This document shows positions 23,625 to 34,812 of a stretch of 36,706 bases of DNA, piece by piece (within the stretch, counting starts at the first letter, position 1; the number at the start of each line of letters is the position of its first letter). The stretch is from Alkalispirochaeta alkalica DSM 8900 (lineage in GTDB: Bacteria; Spirochaetota; Spirochaetia; DSM-27196; Alkalispirochaetaceae). The stretch spans positions 20,521-57,226 of the forward strand of contig NZ_KB891725.1 in the NCBI RefSeq assembly GCF_000373545.1. Reading direction: 5' to 3'. Position numbers and translations under genes: made by a program. The notes below the pieces were generated by a model. It saw only the letters and a program-made list of their open reading frames with translations, was not told where the DNA came from and did not search any database.

Positions 23625-23760
23625 CTGCAACCGAAAGTTTCTTTCGTCCCTTGGCACGCCGCCGCTTGAGGACAAGCCGTCCTGCAGCGGTCTTCATGCG
23701 GGCCCGGAAGCCGAATTTTCGGTTACGTTTGACGCGACTCGGTTGATAGGTTCGCTTCAT
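23605..23760 (-). CDS. rpmH: 50S ribosomal protein L34
   Basis: 51 residues: [20 protein letters not shown] at the start, then a basic core ending KGRKKLSV and a seven-residue tail ADEKKPY. Most L34 proteins stop near 44-46. The tail resembles spirochaetal L34. A GAGGAG ribosome site and a strong promoter precede it. The last 20 bases also encode the rnpA start. Confidence 0.97.
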   Translation of the reverse strand: MKRTYQPSRVKRNRKFGFRARMKTAAGRLVLKRRRAKGRKKLSVADEKKPY

Positions 23761-23795
23761 GGGGTATTCTCCTCGTCAGTTCGTAACAGGCGCGC

Positions 23796-23825
23796 AGTAT
23801 AACGGCCGTGATCGCCCCATGTCAA
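23796..23825 (-). promoter_or_regulatory. rpmH promoter
   Basis: Minus strand: perfect TTGACA (23820-23825), 18-base spacer, TATACT (23796-23801, five of six). The -35 overlaps the dciA stop codon. It should drive rpmH-rnpA-yidC-jag. Confidence 0.75.
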
Positions 23826-24313
23826 CGCGAATCGTCCCGTTTCCGCAAGGCCTCTTCAAGTCCCCTGAGATGACTCATGAAATCATGATCATTTTGGGCA
23901 CTACCCAGCCCTTCCTGGTTCGTTTCCCCAGTCTCTTCCGGCCGAATCTCTTCCGGGGAAGATCTCTGGCCCGATTCTTTCGGGGGGGAAAAATCTGTTA
24001 CCTCGCCCTCCAGGGACGACACAATCGTAAAATGGAGAGTCTTCACCCCGAGATCGGGAAATTTCCGTTGAATTGACGCAACAATTTTTCTTTGCTCCAT
24101 GTGCATCCGCTGGAGCCACCCGGGGTGATCAACGCCGATACGGACAGATCCGTTCCGCACATCGAGAACGCGGGAATGGGCAGCGAAGTCGGTCCCTGCT
24201 ATCCGGGGCCAGGCTGCAACGAAGGGAACTATTCCCTTCTCGTCCTTCGCTCCCAGGGAATTCACCAGCCGAAGAACCAGCTCGCGAGCGCTACTCTCGT
24301 TGAAACCTTCCAT
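23822..24313 (-). CDS. dciA: DciA-like DUF721 protein (replicative helicase loader/operator)
   Basis: 163 residues. The N-terminal KH-like DciA domain (about 8-110) has VAAWPRIAGTDFAAHSRVLD, then SVRIGVDHPGWLQRMHMEQR and VKTLHFTIV, the pattern of DUF721. A polar, probably disordered Glu/Ser/Pro-rich tail follows. DciA is the ancestral partner of DnaB in bacteria lacking DnaC/DnaI. The ATG at 24311-24313 overlaps the end of recF by 23 bases, and no separate ribosome site is evident, so coupling to recF is likely. Confidence 0.8.
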   Translation of the reverse strand: MEGFNESSARELVLRLVNSLGAKDEKGIVPFVAAWPRIAGTDFAAHSRVLDVRNGSVRIGVDHPGWLQRMHMEQRKIVASIQRKFPDLGVKTLHFTIVSSLEGEVTDFSPPKESGQRSSPEEIRPEETGETNQEGLGSAQNDHDFMSHLRGLEEALRKRDDSR

Positions 24314-25370
24314 CGGCGATAGTATATACCATCGTCTCATCGGTACGGTAGTCCTGAAGGCTATTCCCGGGGAGGAAGGTAAAGATCCTCTGCTCCGCAG
24401 GAGGAAGCCTGGAAACAAACCGCTCACGCCGAAGAGGATCCAGCTCCAGCAGAACATCATCGAGAAGCAAAAGAGGCTTGCGTCCTGTTTCTTTCAAAAA
24501 AAACTTCGCCTGGGCAACACGAAGAATAAGCGAAACAAGTCGTATTTGCCCTGTAGAGGCGAGGGACAAAAAATCCCGGGAACCGTAGCGAAATAAAAAC
24601 TTGTCCCGATGGGGGCCACTCGTCGTTGTACGAAGAGCTCTTTCGCGATACTGGTTTTTTTCCAGACAGGCAAGAACAGCTTCCGTTGTCTCACACCCCG
24701 TCCAGCTTTCCTGATATTCCAGGGTAAGATCCTCGGGAAGATCCGCAATGTAGCGAAATTCCTGGGAAAAAACATCGTTGAAGGAGTGTAAAACTTCAGC
24801 TCGTCGGCGTTGAAGGGAAAGTCCCGCCTCAGCGAGATGATGGTTATATACAGGAATAATATCGTATTTTTGGTCTTTTAGAAGCTGATTTCTGTTTTTC
24901 AGTATTTTTCGGTATCTTCGAAGATCATCGATATAGAGGGGATAGTTCATACTCAGGGTCTGATCTATGAACCATCGCTGTTTTTCGGGAGATCCCTTGA
25001 CAAAGACCATATCATCGTGACGAAAGAGAACCGTCGGGATCAGGGAAACCATGTCTCTCCGATCCTGTATCGCCTTTCCATCGCGATAAATTGTTTTCCG
25101 CTGTTCCTCGTAACGAACCTCTATGCGAAAACGATCCTCCCGGGAGGTAAAGGAGCCGCCCAGGGACATTTCTTCCTCCCCGTGACGACATACCTCCTGG
25201 TCATAGCGAGTACGAAAACTTCCCCCATAACTCAAATAATACAGGGTCTCAAGAAAATTGCTCTTTCCTTGACCATTTTCACCTCTCAGAAATACCTGAG
25301 GAGCGGAAATATCGATCGTTCCATCGTGCAAGTTCCGAAAATGAAACAATCGAACCCATTCAAACCCCAC
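24291..25370 (-). CDS. recF: DNA replication and repair protein RecF
   Basis: 359 residues. Walker A is LRGENGQGKSNFLE (Lys36), the ABC signature region is LASTGQIRLVSLILR, and Walker B is PLLLLDDVLLELD. It is an SMC-like ATPase that helps load RecA at gaps. The start is a GTG at 25368-25370 giving MGFEWVRLFHFRNL, which fits the family's N-terminus. It begins 16 bases after the dnaN stop. Confidence 0.95.
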   Translation of the reverse strand: MGFEWVRLFHFRNLHDGTIDISAPQVFLRGENGQGKSNFLETLYYLSYGGSFRTRYDQEVCRHGEEEMSLGGSFTSREDRFRIEVRYEEQRKTIYRDGKAIQDRRDMVSLIPTVLFRHDDMVFVKGSPEKQRWFIDQTLSMNYPLYIDDLRRYRKILKNRNQLLKDQKYDIIPVYNHHLAEAGLSLQRRRAEVLHSFNDVFSQEFRYIADLPEDLTLEYQESWTGCETTEAVLACLEKNQYRERALRTTTSGPHRDKFLFRYGSRDFLSLASTGQIRLVSLILRVAQAKFFLKETGRKPLLLLDDVLLELDPLRRERFVSRLPPAEQRIFTFLPGNSLQDYRTDETMVYTIADGRFQRE

Positions 25371-25386
25371 AATCGTTTATAGTCCC

Positions 25387-26499
25387 TTACTGGAGCTGCA
25401 TGGGCATTACAATGTGATAATACCGGTCAAGGGGTTCCGAGTAAATTGTGAGCGCCTTGTTGGGTTCTGTGAAATGAATCGATATGGTATCGGTGTTGAT
25501 CACACGAAGAGGATCCACGAGATACATATAATTCAGGGCAATCGTGGTATCGGGTCCCTCAAAATCAACAGCGACGCTTTCGCGCGCTACGCCGACCTCG
25601 CTCTCTTCGCTGCGAATCTGAATTTGACCCGCCGAAATATCAAGATAGATTCTTCTCGATTTTTCTACCATCAGGGCAACCCTTTTGAGTGCCTCGGAAA
25701 AAACAGCTTTTTCCAGCTGGATGCTGTAGTGCTGCGTTTCGGGGATAACACGGCGATAATTTGGAAACTGCCCCTCAATGAGGGAAGAGGAGATATAATG
25801 GTTTTCAAAGGCAAAAAAGATGTGCTTGTCGGCAATTGCCATCTGAAGGGTTCCCTCGCCTGTTGAAAGCCGACGAACAAGATTGAGAACCTTAGGAGGA
25901 ATGATAACGCCTTCGAAGTGTTCGAGACCTTCGGGTATCTCGTGAGATATGAGAGATAACCGGCGACCATCGGTGGCGACCATGATCAGCTTGTCCTCGG
26001 CAGTTTCCAGATAAACCCCGTTCATGAAAAACCTGGTTTCATCGTCAGAAACAGCAAAGGCTGTTTGGGTAACCATTTCAGCAAAATCTGCCTGGGGAAA
26101 ATCAAAATACCCCGAATCGATATGGGTCTGGAGTTCGGGAAACTTGTCTGCAGGAATACTGCGAAGACGAAAATCGATCTCCTTGAACTTCGGGCGAATA
26201 ACAAAATTTTCCCCCGTGGCGGCCGACCCCTGCTCGAACTCTATTTCGCCCTCCGGAAGGGAGCGCAAAATACCCTGAAGCTTGTCACAGAATACCGTGG
26301 TTATACCCGGTTCCGTGACAACCACGGGTATTCGTGTCTCAAAACTGACCTTGAGGTCAGTGGCGCGAACGATAAGTTCTCCCTCGGCTGCGTGCAACAG
26401 AACGTTGGAGAGAATTGACATGTTTGAGCGGGATGCAATGATCTCCTGCGCGATCTGTACCTCGCGAAGGATCAGGTCTTTTTCTACGGTGAACTTCAC
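25387..26499 (-). CDS. dnaN: DNA polymerase III beta clamp
   Basis: 370 residues from a GTG at 26497-26499 (MKFTVEKDLILREVQIAQEI), nine bases after a GGAG site. An upstream in-frame extension of 34 codons has no family match and runs through the promoter/DnaA-box region, so it was rejected. Three clamp domains are evident. SFETRIPV, ATDGRRLSLI, LIEGQFPNYRRVIP and the C-terminal YYHIVMPMQL are typical. It is the ring that tethers polymerase to DNA. Confidence 0.96.
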   Translation of the reverse strand: MKFTVEKDLILREVQIAQEIIASRSNMSILSNVLLHAAEGELIVRATDLKVSFETRIPVVVTEPGITTVFCDKLQGILRSLPEGEIEFEQGSAATGENFVIRPKFKEIDFRLRSIPADKFPELQTHIDSGYFDFPQADFAEMVTQTAFAVSDDETRFFMNGVYLETAEDKLIMVATDGRRLSLISHEIPEGLEHFEGVIIPPKVLNLVRRLSTGEGTLQMAIADKHIFFAFENHYISSSLIEGQFPNYRRVIPETQHYSIQLEKAVFSEALKRVALMVEKSRRIYLDISAGQIQIRSEESEVGVARESVAVDFEGPDTTIALNYMYLVDPLRVINTDTISIHFTEPNKALTIYSEPLDRYYHIVMPMQLQ

Positions 26500-26707
26500 T
26501 TTCCAGAACTCCTTTCCCCATGGGGAGTATATATATATAACAGTAGTAGTAATAGCAGAGACTGTGGATTTGTGGAAAACCCCCTCAATCTCATACACCA
26601 CCTGTTCTTAAGAGGGGGATAACCCGGTCATGGTTATCCCGGGTTTATCCCCTTTTCCACAGCGGGTGAGGTTTTCCCCCGGTTATCCCGAGGAAACTCC
26701 CCGGTTA
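26500..26707. promoter_or_regulatory. dnaA-dnaN gap with TTATCCC repeats, DnaA-like boxes and a TA tract
   Basis: GGTTATCCC occurs at 26632-26640 and 26681-26689, with related GGTTTATCCC at 26642-26651. It also occurs inverted at 26616-26624, giving a perfect 9-bp hairpin with 26632-26640. DnaA-like sites are TTTTCCACA (26653-26661), TGTGGAAAA (26571-26579) and TGTGGATTT (26563-26571). An alternating TA tract near 26528-26539 lies just before the dnaN ribosome site and may supply its -10. It could be part of a bipartite origin. Confidence 0.55.
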
Positions 26708-28111
26708 TCAGGCCCGACTGCCCTCCTCTTTTATCTTCCGGATCAGGGTTTGGATGATATCTTCGATGGTGGGGTCCGTTCTCATGCGACTGCTAATTCG
26801 CTGACAGGCGTGCATCACCGTTGTGTGGTCCCGCCCTCCAAATTCGAGCCCCACATCGGTCATGGAAGCTTCGGTTATCTCCCGGGTGATGTACATGGCC
26901 ATTTGCCGGGGAAAGGCCACCTGGCGTGTCCGTTTCTTTCCCTTCAGCTCGTTGGAGGAGAGATTGAAATAATCGGCCACAACCCGCTGTATGATGTCTA
27001 CGGTAATGTTGTTTTGGGTGGGGCTCGAGAAAAAATCCTTGAGCTGCCGCTGGGCAACCTCCAGAGAGACTTCCTTATTCACCAGTTCTGCGTAGGCGAT
27101 GATCCGTGTAAGAGCAGCTTCCAGATCGCGAACGTTGGTGGTTATTTTCTGGCAGATCAGGTTGATTACATCGTTCGCCACATAGACGCCCTGTTTCTCG
27201 GCCTTCTTTTTCAGAATAGCCACGGCTGTTTCCATTTGGGGAGGCTGAAGATCAACGGTCAGACCCCGGGTGAAACGATTCTGAAGTCGTTCGGTAATAT
27301 CCTTGATTTCACTCACGGGACGGTCCGAGGTGAAGATCATCTGCTTTTTCGCATCGAAGAGCGCGTTAAAGGTATGGAAGAGTTCTTCCTGGGTTTCGTG
27401 TTTCTTCTGAAGAAAGTGAATGTCGTCGATGAGGAGAACATCTGCCTTGCGGTATTTGTTCTTGAAGAGGTGAGTCTTGTTTTCCTGGATCGATCGTATG
27501 AACTCGTTGGTAAAATCCTCGGCTGTTACATAGACGATCTTTGCCTCGTCTTTCTCCTGCCAGACGGCGTTTCCGATCGACTGGAGGAGATGAGTTTTTC
27601 CCAGACCTACACCGCCGTAGATAAGGCAGGGGTTATAGGTTGTTCCGGGGTTTTTTGCGATTGCAATCGCTGCATTCGCAGCGAAGCGATTATTGTCGCC
27701 TACAACAAAGTTTGTAAAAGTATATTCTTCGTTCAGCCCCGGGGCGGGAAGGGTATTCCCCGGTTTTTTTTCCCTTTCTCTCGCTGAGGGTCCTCCGGGT
27801 GTTTCCGGAAGGTCTTCCGATGAGTCCTGACGGGATTTTTCCTGAACAAGTTCGGTCTTTGTAATACTGAAATGAATCTGAAACGATCGCCCCGAGAGTT
27901 CTCTCAGGGTCTTCATGATAAGATCGAGATACCGCTGTTTCACCTGGTCCCGGTAAAATGATGAAGGAACGGTGACGGTTATGGAATCTTCATCGGATTC
28001 GGTATATTCAATTTGCTGGAACCACATTACGTATTCCTGTTCGGAAATCTGCTGTTGTATTATTTTCAGCGCTTCGTCCCAGAATACTCTGTTACCTTGC
28101 CATTCGCTCAT
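26708..28111 (-). CDS. dnaA: Chromosomal replication initiator DnaA
   Basis: 467 residues in four domains: I (about 1-85), a short disordered II (about 90-125), the AAA+ ATPase III and the DNA-binding IV. Walker A is GGVGLGKTHLL (166-176), Walker B is VLLIDDIHFL, and the DnaA signature GGRDHTTVMHAC lies in domain IV. It binds TTATCCACA boxes and opens the origin. The boxes upstream of its own gene suggest autoregulation. The ATG at 28109-28111 has only a weak GGGG ribosome site. Confidence 0.98.
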   Translation of the reverse strand: MSEWQGNRVFWDEALKIIQQQISEQEYVMWFQQIEYTESDEDSITVTVPSSFYRDQVKQRYLDLIMKTLRELSGRSFQIHFSITKTELVQEKSRQDSSEDLPETPGGPSAREREKKPGNTLPAPGLNEEYTFTNFVVGDNNRFAANAAIAIAKNPGTTYNPCLIYGGVGLGKTHLLQSIGNAVWQEKDEAKIVYVTAEDFTNEFIRSIQENKTHLFKNKYRKADVLLIDDIHFLQKKHETQEELFHTFNALFDAKKQMIFTSDRPVSEIKDITERLQNRFTRGLTVDLQPPQMETAVAILKKKAEKQGVYVANDVINLICQKITTNVRDLEAALTRIIAYAELVNKEVSLEVAQRQLKDFFSSPTQNNITVDIIQRVVADYFNLSSNELKGKKRTRQVAFPRQMAMYITREITEASMTDVGLEFGGRDHTTVMHACQRISSRMRTDPTIEDIIQTLIRKIKEEGSRA

Positions 28112-28178
28112 GCTAACCCCAAATTATCCACATATTATCCACATATTGGTACACTATTTATCCCCAATGATGAAGCCC

Positions 28179-28206
28179 ATAATACCATAGGGAGAGAACG
28201 TTTCCA
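28179..28206 (-). promoter_or_regulatory. Candidate dnaA promoter
   Basis: Minus strand: TGGAAA (28201-28206), 16-base spacer, TATTAT (28179-28184). Three DnaA boxes lie between it and the ATG, fitting autorepression. A second candidate has a perfect -10 TATAAT at 28263-28268 and a TTGTGG -35 (28287-28292) that overlaps a DnaA-like box. Confidence 0.45.
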
Positions 28207-28349
28207 GTGGGTTGGACGGGGTTTTTCCCGGATTTTACCCTACAACTGTGGTATTTGAAGGTATTATAAAAAAGAGTCGGCTTTTTCCACAATGAGATCC
28301 ACAAATTATCCACATCTTGTCCACTTCCCGGTGTATGGATTGTGGATAA

Positions 28350-30332
<1,983 letters not shown>

Positions 30333-30346
30333 ACAGGAGTACAAGG

Positions 30347-32884
30347 GTGTCTGATAAACAGGCGGCTGCGCGGATTATACCCGTTGCGATTGAGGATGAA
30401 GTAAAAGAGTCGTATCTCAATTACGCCATGTCCGTTATTGTGAGCCGGGCTCTTCCGGACGTGCGGGACGGTTTGAAGCCGGTACACCGCCGGATTCTCT
30501 ACGGCATGCATTCCATGGGGCTTCGTTCTGACCGGCCATTCAAGAAAGCCGCGCGTATCGTGGGAGACGTCCTGGGAAAGTTTCATCCCCACGGTGATCA
30601 GAGTGTCTACGATGCGCTGGTGCGGCTTGCCCAGACCTTTTCGCTGCGGTATCCCGTTGTAAACGGGCAGGGTAACTTCGGGTCTGTCGACGGGGACCCG
30701 CCGGCGGCGATGCGGTATACCGAGGCCAAGCTTCACAAGGTTGCCGAAGAAATTCTTCGCGATATAAATAAAGAAACAGTAGATTTTGGCCCTAATTACG
30801 ATGATTCCGATGAGGAACCGCTGGTATTGCCCGGGGCTTTTCCCTTTCTCCTGGCAAACGGAGCGTCGGGGATCGCTGTGGGAATGGCCACAAATATTCC
30901 TCCCCATAACCTGCGGGAGATTGCCCACGCCGTGGGAGCAATGCTGGACGATCCCGATATCTCCGGTGAAAAACTCTGTGAACACATAAAAGGGCCTGAT
31001 TTCCCCACGGGAGGTACCATCTACGGGTACCGGGGAATCCGGTCGGCCTATCTCACCGGTAAGGGGAGGGTGGTTGTCCGGGCCTGTTTCACCATCGAGG
31101 AGAGCAAGCGGGGCCGCGATGTGATCGTGGTGAACGAGATTCCCTATATGGTGAACAAGGCGAACCTGATCACCCGAATCGCCGATCTGGTGAGAGACCG
31201 AAAGATCGACGGTATTGCCGATTTACGCGACGAGTCTGACCGGAACGGCATGCGGATCGTGATAGAGCTGAAGCGGGATTCCAATGTAAAGGTTATTCTG
31301 AACCAGCTTTTCACTCATACCCAGATGCAGGTTAACTTCAACGTGAACTCCCTGGCCCTCGTTGAGGGACGTCCCCAGGTTCTTACCCTGCGCGACATGG
31401 TCCGCCACTTCATTGCGCACCGCCACGAGGTGGTGGTGCGGCGTACCAGGTTCGATCTTCGCAAGGCCGAGGAGCGGGAACACATCCTGCTGGGTCTCAA
31501 GATCGCTCTGGACAATATCGATGAGGTTATCCGGATTATTCGGGAGGCTGCCGATGTGGAGACGGCCCGAACCTCCCTGATGGCGACCTTTGAACTCTCG
31601 GAGCGGCAGGCCCAGGCGATTCTCGATATGCGGCTGCAAAAGCTCACCAGTCTCGAAACAAAGAAGATCGTCGATGAGCTCGAAGAGGTTCGTGCCCTGA
31701 TCAGGGATCTTCGGGAATTGCTCGGGAGCGAACTCAAGATTCGGGAGCTCATCAAGCGCGAAACCTACGAAATCGCGGAAAAGTTCGGCGACGAACGGCG
31801 AACCAGGATAGAGCCCCACGAGATCGAAGCGATCGATATCGAAGATCTGATTCAAAAGGAGACCATGGTGGTTCTCTTGAGTCACCGCGGGTTTATCAAG
31901 CGTCTGCCCTACAGTTCGTACAAGACCCAGGGCAGGGGGGGCCGGGGGCTCAACTCTTCGAGCAACCTTCGGGACGACGATTTCATCGAGCACGTGTTTC
32001 TTGGGTCGACCCACGATCACGTTCTGTTCTTCACCAGCGTGGGCAAGGCCTATTATCTCAAGGTTCACGAGATTCCCGAGGCCTCGCGCCACGCCAAGGG
32101 AACCCACGTGAAGGGGCTTCTGGAGATATCGGCCGACGAGGATATCGCCTCGGTTCTTCCCTTGCGGGATTTTGACCCCACAATCCATCTCTTTTTTGCC
32201 ACAGCCCGGGGGCAGGTGGTCAAGATAAAGGCAAACGCCTTCATCAACGCCCGTCGGCGGGGCATTCGGGCGGTAAAGCTGGACGACGGAAATCGGCTGG
32301 TGAGTGTGCTGATCACCTCGGGCAACGATACGATTCTTCTGGTGAGCCGTCAGGGCAGAGGGCTTCGTCTGAGCGAGACCGATGTTCGGCCCATGGGACG
32401 TAACACCGGGGGTGTTCGCGGATTGAAGCTTCTTCCCCAGGATGAGATAGCCGGTGCCTGCGCTGCTCCCGACGACGGACAGGTCCTTTTGCTCACCGAG
32501 TACGGTGCGGGCAAGAGGACGGCCTGTTCCGAATTTACTCTCCATGGCCGCGGTGGTCAGGGCATGAAGGCTTTTACGGTTGTACCCGGAGGGAGCGATA
32601 CCCCGGGAACGGGGGAAGTGGTTGCTGTGTTGCCCGTCTCGGAGGGGAACGAGTTTATCGCCGTCTCTTCTCAGGGTCTCACGGTACGGCTTCGGGCAGA
32701 GGATGTCTCCGTTCAGGGACGCACCGCCAGGGGCGTGAGTGTGATGAATGTGGAGCCGCCCGATTACGTGGTGGGTGTCGCCACGATCGATGCCGATGCC
32801 GAAGAGGGAGGGGATCAGCCCCAGAATCCTGACGAGCGTGCTTCTGCAGAGTCCGGGACGGTCACGGGCGAGGGTGAAGCCTAG
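30347..32884 (+). CDS. gyrA: DNA gyrase subunit A
   Basis: 845 residues from a GTG at 30347, 14 bases after gyrB and with GGAG eight bases upstream. The catalytic Tyr is Tyr124 ([10 protein letters not shown]). In the quinolone-determining region the sequence is [13 protein letters not shown]. The position of E. coli Ser83 is Gln85, and Asp87 is kept as Asp89. The C-terminal wrapping domain has a GyrA box QGRGGRG, which separates it from ParC. The last 25 residues are an acidic, low-complexity tail. Confidence 0.98.
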   Translation: MSDKQAAARIIPVAIEDEVKESYLNYAMSVIVSRALPDVRDGLKPVHRRILYGMHSMGLRSDRPFKKAARIVGDVLGKFHPHGDQSVYDALVRLAQTFSLRYPVVNGQGNFGSVDGDPPAAMRYTEAKLHKVAEEILRDINKETVDFGPNYDDSDEEPLVLPGAFPFLLANGASGIAVGMATNIPPHNLREIAHAVGAMLDDPDISGEKLCEHIKGPDFPTGGTIYGYRGIRSAYLTGKGRVVVRACFTIEESKRGRDVIVVNEIPYMVNKANLITRIADLVRDRKIDGIADLRDESDRNGMRIVIELKRDSNVKVILNQLFTHTQMQVNFNVNSLALVEGRPQVLTLRDMVRHFIAHRHEVVVRRTRFDLRKAEEREHILLGLKIALDNIDEVIRIIREAADVETARTSLMATFELSERQAQAILDMRLQKLTSLETKKIVDELEEVRALIRDLRELLGSELKIRELIKRETYEIAEKFGDERRTRIEPHEIEAIDIEDLIQKETMVVLLSHRGFIKRLPYSSYKTQGRGGRGLNSSSNLRDDDFIEHVFLGSTHDHVLFFTSVGKAYYLKVHEIPEASRHAKGTHVKGLLEISADEDIASVLPLRDFDPTIHLFFATARGQVVKIKANAFINARRRGIRAVKLDDGNRLVSVLITSGNDTILLVSRQGRGLRLSETDVRPMGRNTGGVRGLKLLPQDEIAGACAAPDDGQVLLLTEYGAGKRTACSEFTLHGRGGQGMKAFTVVPGGSDTPGTGEVVAVLPVSEGNEFIAVSSQGLTVRLRAEDVSVQGRTARGVSVMNVEPPDYVVGVATIDADAEEGGDQPQNPDERASAESGTVTGEGEA

Positions 32885-32905
32885 GGTTTCTTTGGGGGAG
32901 CATCC

Positions 32906-33508
32906 ATGGATATTCCCGTTTTTCCGGTCCGGTCGGAAACCGAGGTACGGCGGTCCCGTTTTATTACCGATCTTGAGGGTGTGGCCGATCGTTCCCGGGC
33001 GGAGGAGCTGATACGATTCCGTCGGGAACAACACCCCGGAGCAACCCACGTGGTCTACGCCTTTATTGTGGGACCCGAAGGGAGTCAGCTCTGGGGCATG
33101 AGCGATGATGGTGAGCCCAAGGGAACGGCGGGGCGTCCGGTTCTGGAGATTCTCAAGGGAAGCGGTCTCACAAACCTTCTTGTCACGGTGGTTCGGTACT
33201 ACGGCGGGATAAAGCTCGGTACGGGAGGGCTCGTTCGTGCCTACGGCGATGCCCTTCGCCAGGGGTTAGCCCTGGTTGAACGCCAACCCCTCCGGTTTCT
33301 CTCCTGCCGGGATATTACCTGTTCCTACGAGTTACAAAATCCTGTTCGAATGGTTCTGGCCCGTTTTGGGGCTGAAATCAGGCAGGAAGATTTTTCCGAG
33401 ACCGTTCGTTTTCGCGTGGCGGTTGACCAGGAGAAACTGGATGCGCTGTGCGGGGAACTTCGGGATGTTTCACGTGGAACAATTTTGATCGAAGACTCCG
33501 ACCGATGA
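32906..33508 (+). CDS. YigZ/IMPACT family protein
   Basis: 200 residues. The conserved IMPACT block ATHVVYAFIVG, DDGEPKGTAGRPVLEIL and VTVVRYYGGIKLGTGGLVRAYG (about 48-115) is followed by the C-terminal DUF1949-like ferredoxin fold. The biochemical role is unsettled. Related proteins in eukaryotes modulate Gcn2. GGGAG sits just before the ATG, 21 bases after gyrA. The 3' end of the gene contains a one-mismatch parS site, so its last codons carry a second function. Confidence 0.9.
   Translation: MDIPVFPVRSETEVRRSRFITDLEGVADRSRAEELIRFRREQHPGATHVVYAFIVGPEGSQLWGMSDDGEPKGTAGRPVLEILKGSGLTNLLVTVVRYYGGIKLGTGGLVRAYGDALRQGLALVERQPLRFLSCRDITCSYELQNPVRMVLARFGAEIRQEDFSETVRFRVAVDQEKLDALCGELRDVSRGTILIEDSDR
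33466..33481. other. parS: parS site, one mismatch, inside the YigZ gene
   Basis: TGTTTCACGTGGAACA differs from the 16-base parS consensus at one base. It lies in the codons just before the end of the YigZ gene, about 1.3 kb upstream of parA. Confidence 0.8.
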
Positions 33509-33538
33509 AGGGCCACACCACGAGGGCGCACCCCCCTT

Positions 33539-33554
33539 TGTTTCACGTGAAACA
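33539..33554. other. parS: Perfect parS site
   Basis: TGTTTCACGTGAAACA matches the ParB-binding consensus exactly and is a perfect palindrome. It lies between the YigZ and add genes, 73 bases from the other site. Confidence 0.95.
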
Positions 33555-33570
33555 GTTCTGATCGAAAAGA

Positions 33571-34632
33571 CTAGAGGTTGTGCGCCGTGCGGAAGGCCGT
33601 AACCGCCCGAAGATACCGCTGCTTGAGCTCGCTCTTTTCTGTGTCGGGAAGAAAGGTTCCATCCAGGGCGTTCATGTTGAGCGTTACCAGATCGTCTACG
33701 GTAAGGTCAAAGTAGGTGCAGGCCTTCACATAATCGTCGGTGAGGTCCGTATCCTGGATTGTGGGGTCATCGGAGTTGATCGTGACGGGAACTCCCGCCC
33801 TGAAGAGCCTTCCCAGGGGGTGGTTTTTCTCGTCCGCCCAGGAACCGGTCTGATAGTTTGAGGTGATGCACTGTTCCAGAACCACCCCTTCCTCGATGAG
33901 ACGTTTTTGTAACAGGGGATCGTCGATTGTGGAGGTTCCGTGGCCGATGCGCGCTGCGTGGAGAAGCTCGATCGCGTCCCAGACCTGTTGAGCTGGGGAT
34001 ACTTCCCCGGCATGGATGGTAGCCCCGTAGACACCGTCGTCGCGGACAACCTGAAAGAACTCGGTGAACTGCTGAGGCGGAAAGTTTGTCTCGTCCCCCG
34101 CCAGGTCTATGCCCACGATCTCGGGGATCTGCAAGCCCCTGAGTTCCCGATAGAGGGAGATCATCTCGTACTGGTTCTGTTTTGCCCGGTTGAAGGTAAT
34201 GAGATAGCGGATCAGGACACCCGTTTCTGCTGCAGCCTCATTGGCAGCATCCACGATGAGCTTCGTTACCTCGAGACGGTCGAAATTATTGTGGAAGGCG
34301 AAGTGTTCGGGGGAAAAGCGAAGTTCGATGAAAAAGAGCCCGTCCTCGGCAAAGGAGAGGACCGAGTCCCGGACGATGTCGCGTATATCCTGGTGAGACC
34401 GATACCAGTCATTTTTGAATTTTGAGAGAAAAAGGAGAAAGTCTGGTTCGGCATCGCGGGGGAACTGAACCTCTTTCTGGAACCGGGCAAAATCCTCGGG
34501 ATAGGGCAGCCCGTTTCTGAGCGCGATACGATGAAGCGTGGGTAACGCAAAGGTTCCCTCTAAATGCCGATGCAACTCCACCTTCGGAAACCTTCGCAAC
34601 GCAGCGCCGTCAGTTATCACCTTGTTTGCCAT
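33571..34632 (-). CDS. add: Adenosine deaminase
   Basis: 353 residues from the ATG at 34630-34632. The metal and catalytic motifs are complete: VELHRHLEGT (HxH), IHAGE (zinc His and catalytic Glu), RIGHGTS and NSDDPTI. It converts adenosine to inosine. Adenosine is a product of AhcY, whose gene is also in this window, and inosine is a substrate for DeoD. It is the only right-arm gene read towards the origin. Its stop codon abuts the parS-bearing repeat. A longer in-frame start 12 codons upstream is possible but has no support. Confidence 0.93.
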   Translation of the reverse strand: MANKVITDGAALRRFPKVELHRHLEGTFALPTLHRIALRNGLPYPEDFARFQKEVQFPRDAEPDFLLFLSKFKNDWYRSHQDIRDIVRDSVLSFAEDGLFFIELRFSPEHFAFHNNFDRLEVTKLIVDAANEAAAETGVLIRYLITFNRAKQNQYEMISLYRELRGLQIPEIVGIDLAGDETNFPPQQFTEFFQVVRDDGVYGATIHAGEVSPAQQVWDAIELLHAARIGHGTSTIDDPLLQKRLIEEGVVLEQCITSNYQTGSWADEKNHPLGRLFRAGVPVTINSDDPTIQDTDLTDDYVKACTYFDLTVDDLVTLNMNALDGTFLPDTEKSELKQRYLRAVTAFRTAHNL

Positions 34633-34812
34633 CGTCCTAACTCTATGGTAAAAAATTGGGATACGCAAATTTTCCCGTTTATCAACTCCTGCTGTCCTTA
34701 GACTATCGGCAGGAAAGCCTTATTTTTTTACAGGGTAAATGAAAAAAGAAATATACCTGTAGATATACCATGACAACTCCGACAGACTTGGGGTATACTG
34801 GGGCCCACGATC
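34633..34812. promoter_or_regulatory. add-parA divergent region with parA promoter
   Basis: For parA, ATGACA (34770-34775), an 18-base spacer and TATACT (34794-34799) give a start near 34806, only about 7 bases before the ATG. For add, TTGATA with a weak -10 is possible on the minus strand. ATATACC occurs twice (34751-34757 and 34763-34769). A T run near 34730 has no good hairpin. Confidence 0.5.

Larger units (their letters stand above)
33466..33572. repeat. Direct repeat carrying both parS copies
   Basis: 33466-33497 and 33539-33572 align over about 33 bases, with three substitutions plus a small indel. Similarity continues past the 16-base parS core through TTYTGATCGAA to GACT. This suggests a local duplication rather than two independent sites. 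Confidence 0.7.

Noticed and set aside
26500-26601. 34-codon N-terminal extension of dnaN
   Set aside because: No clamp homology, and it crosses the DnaA-box and TA-tract region. The GTG at 26497-26499 has a proper ribosome site.
31223-33049. Long open frame (608 codons) on the minus strand
   Set aside because: Antisense to gyrA, with no motifs. Both overlapped plus-strand genes are well conserved families.
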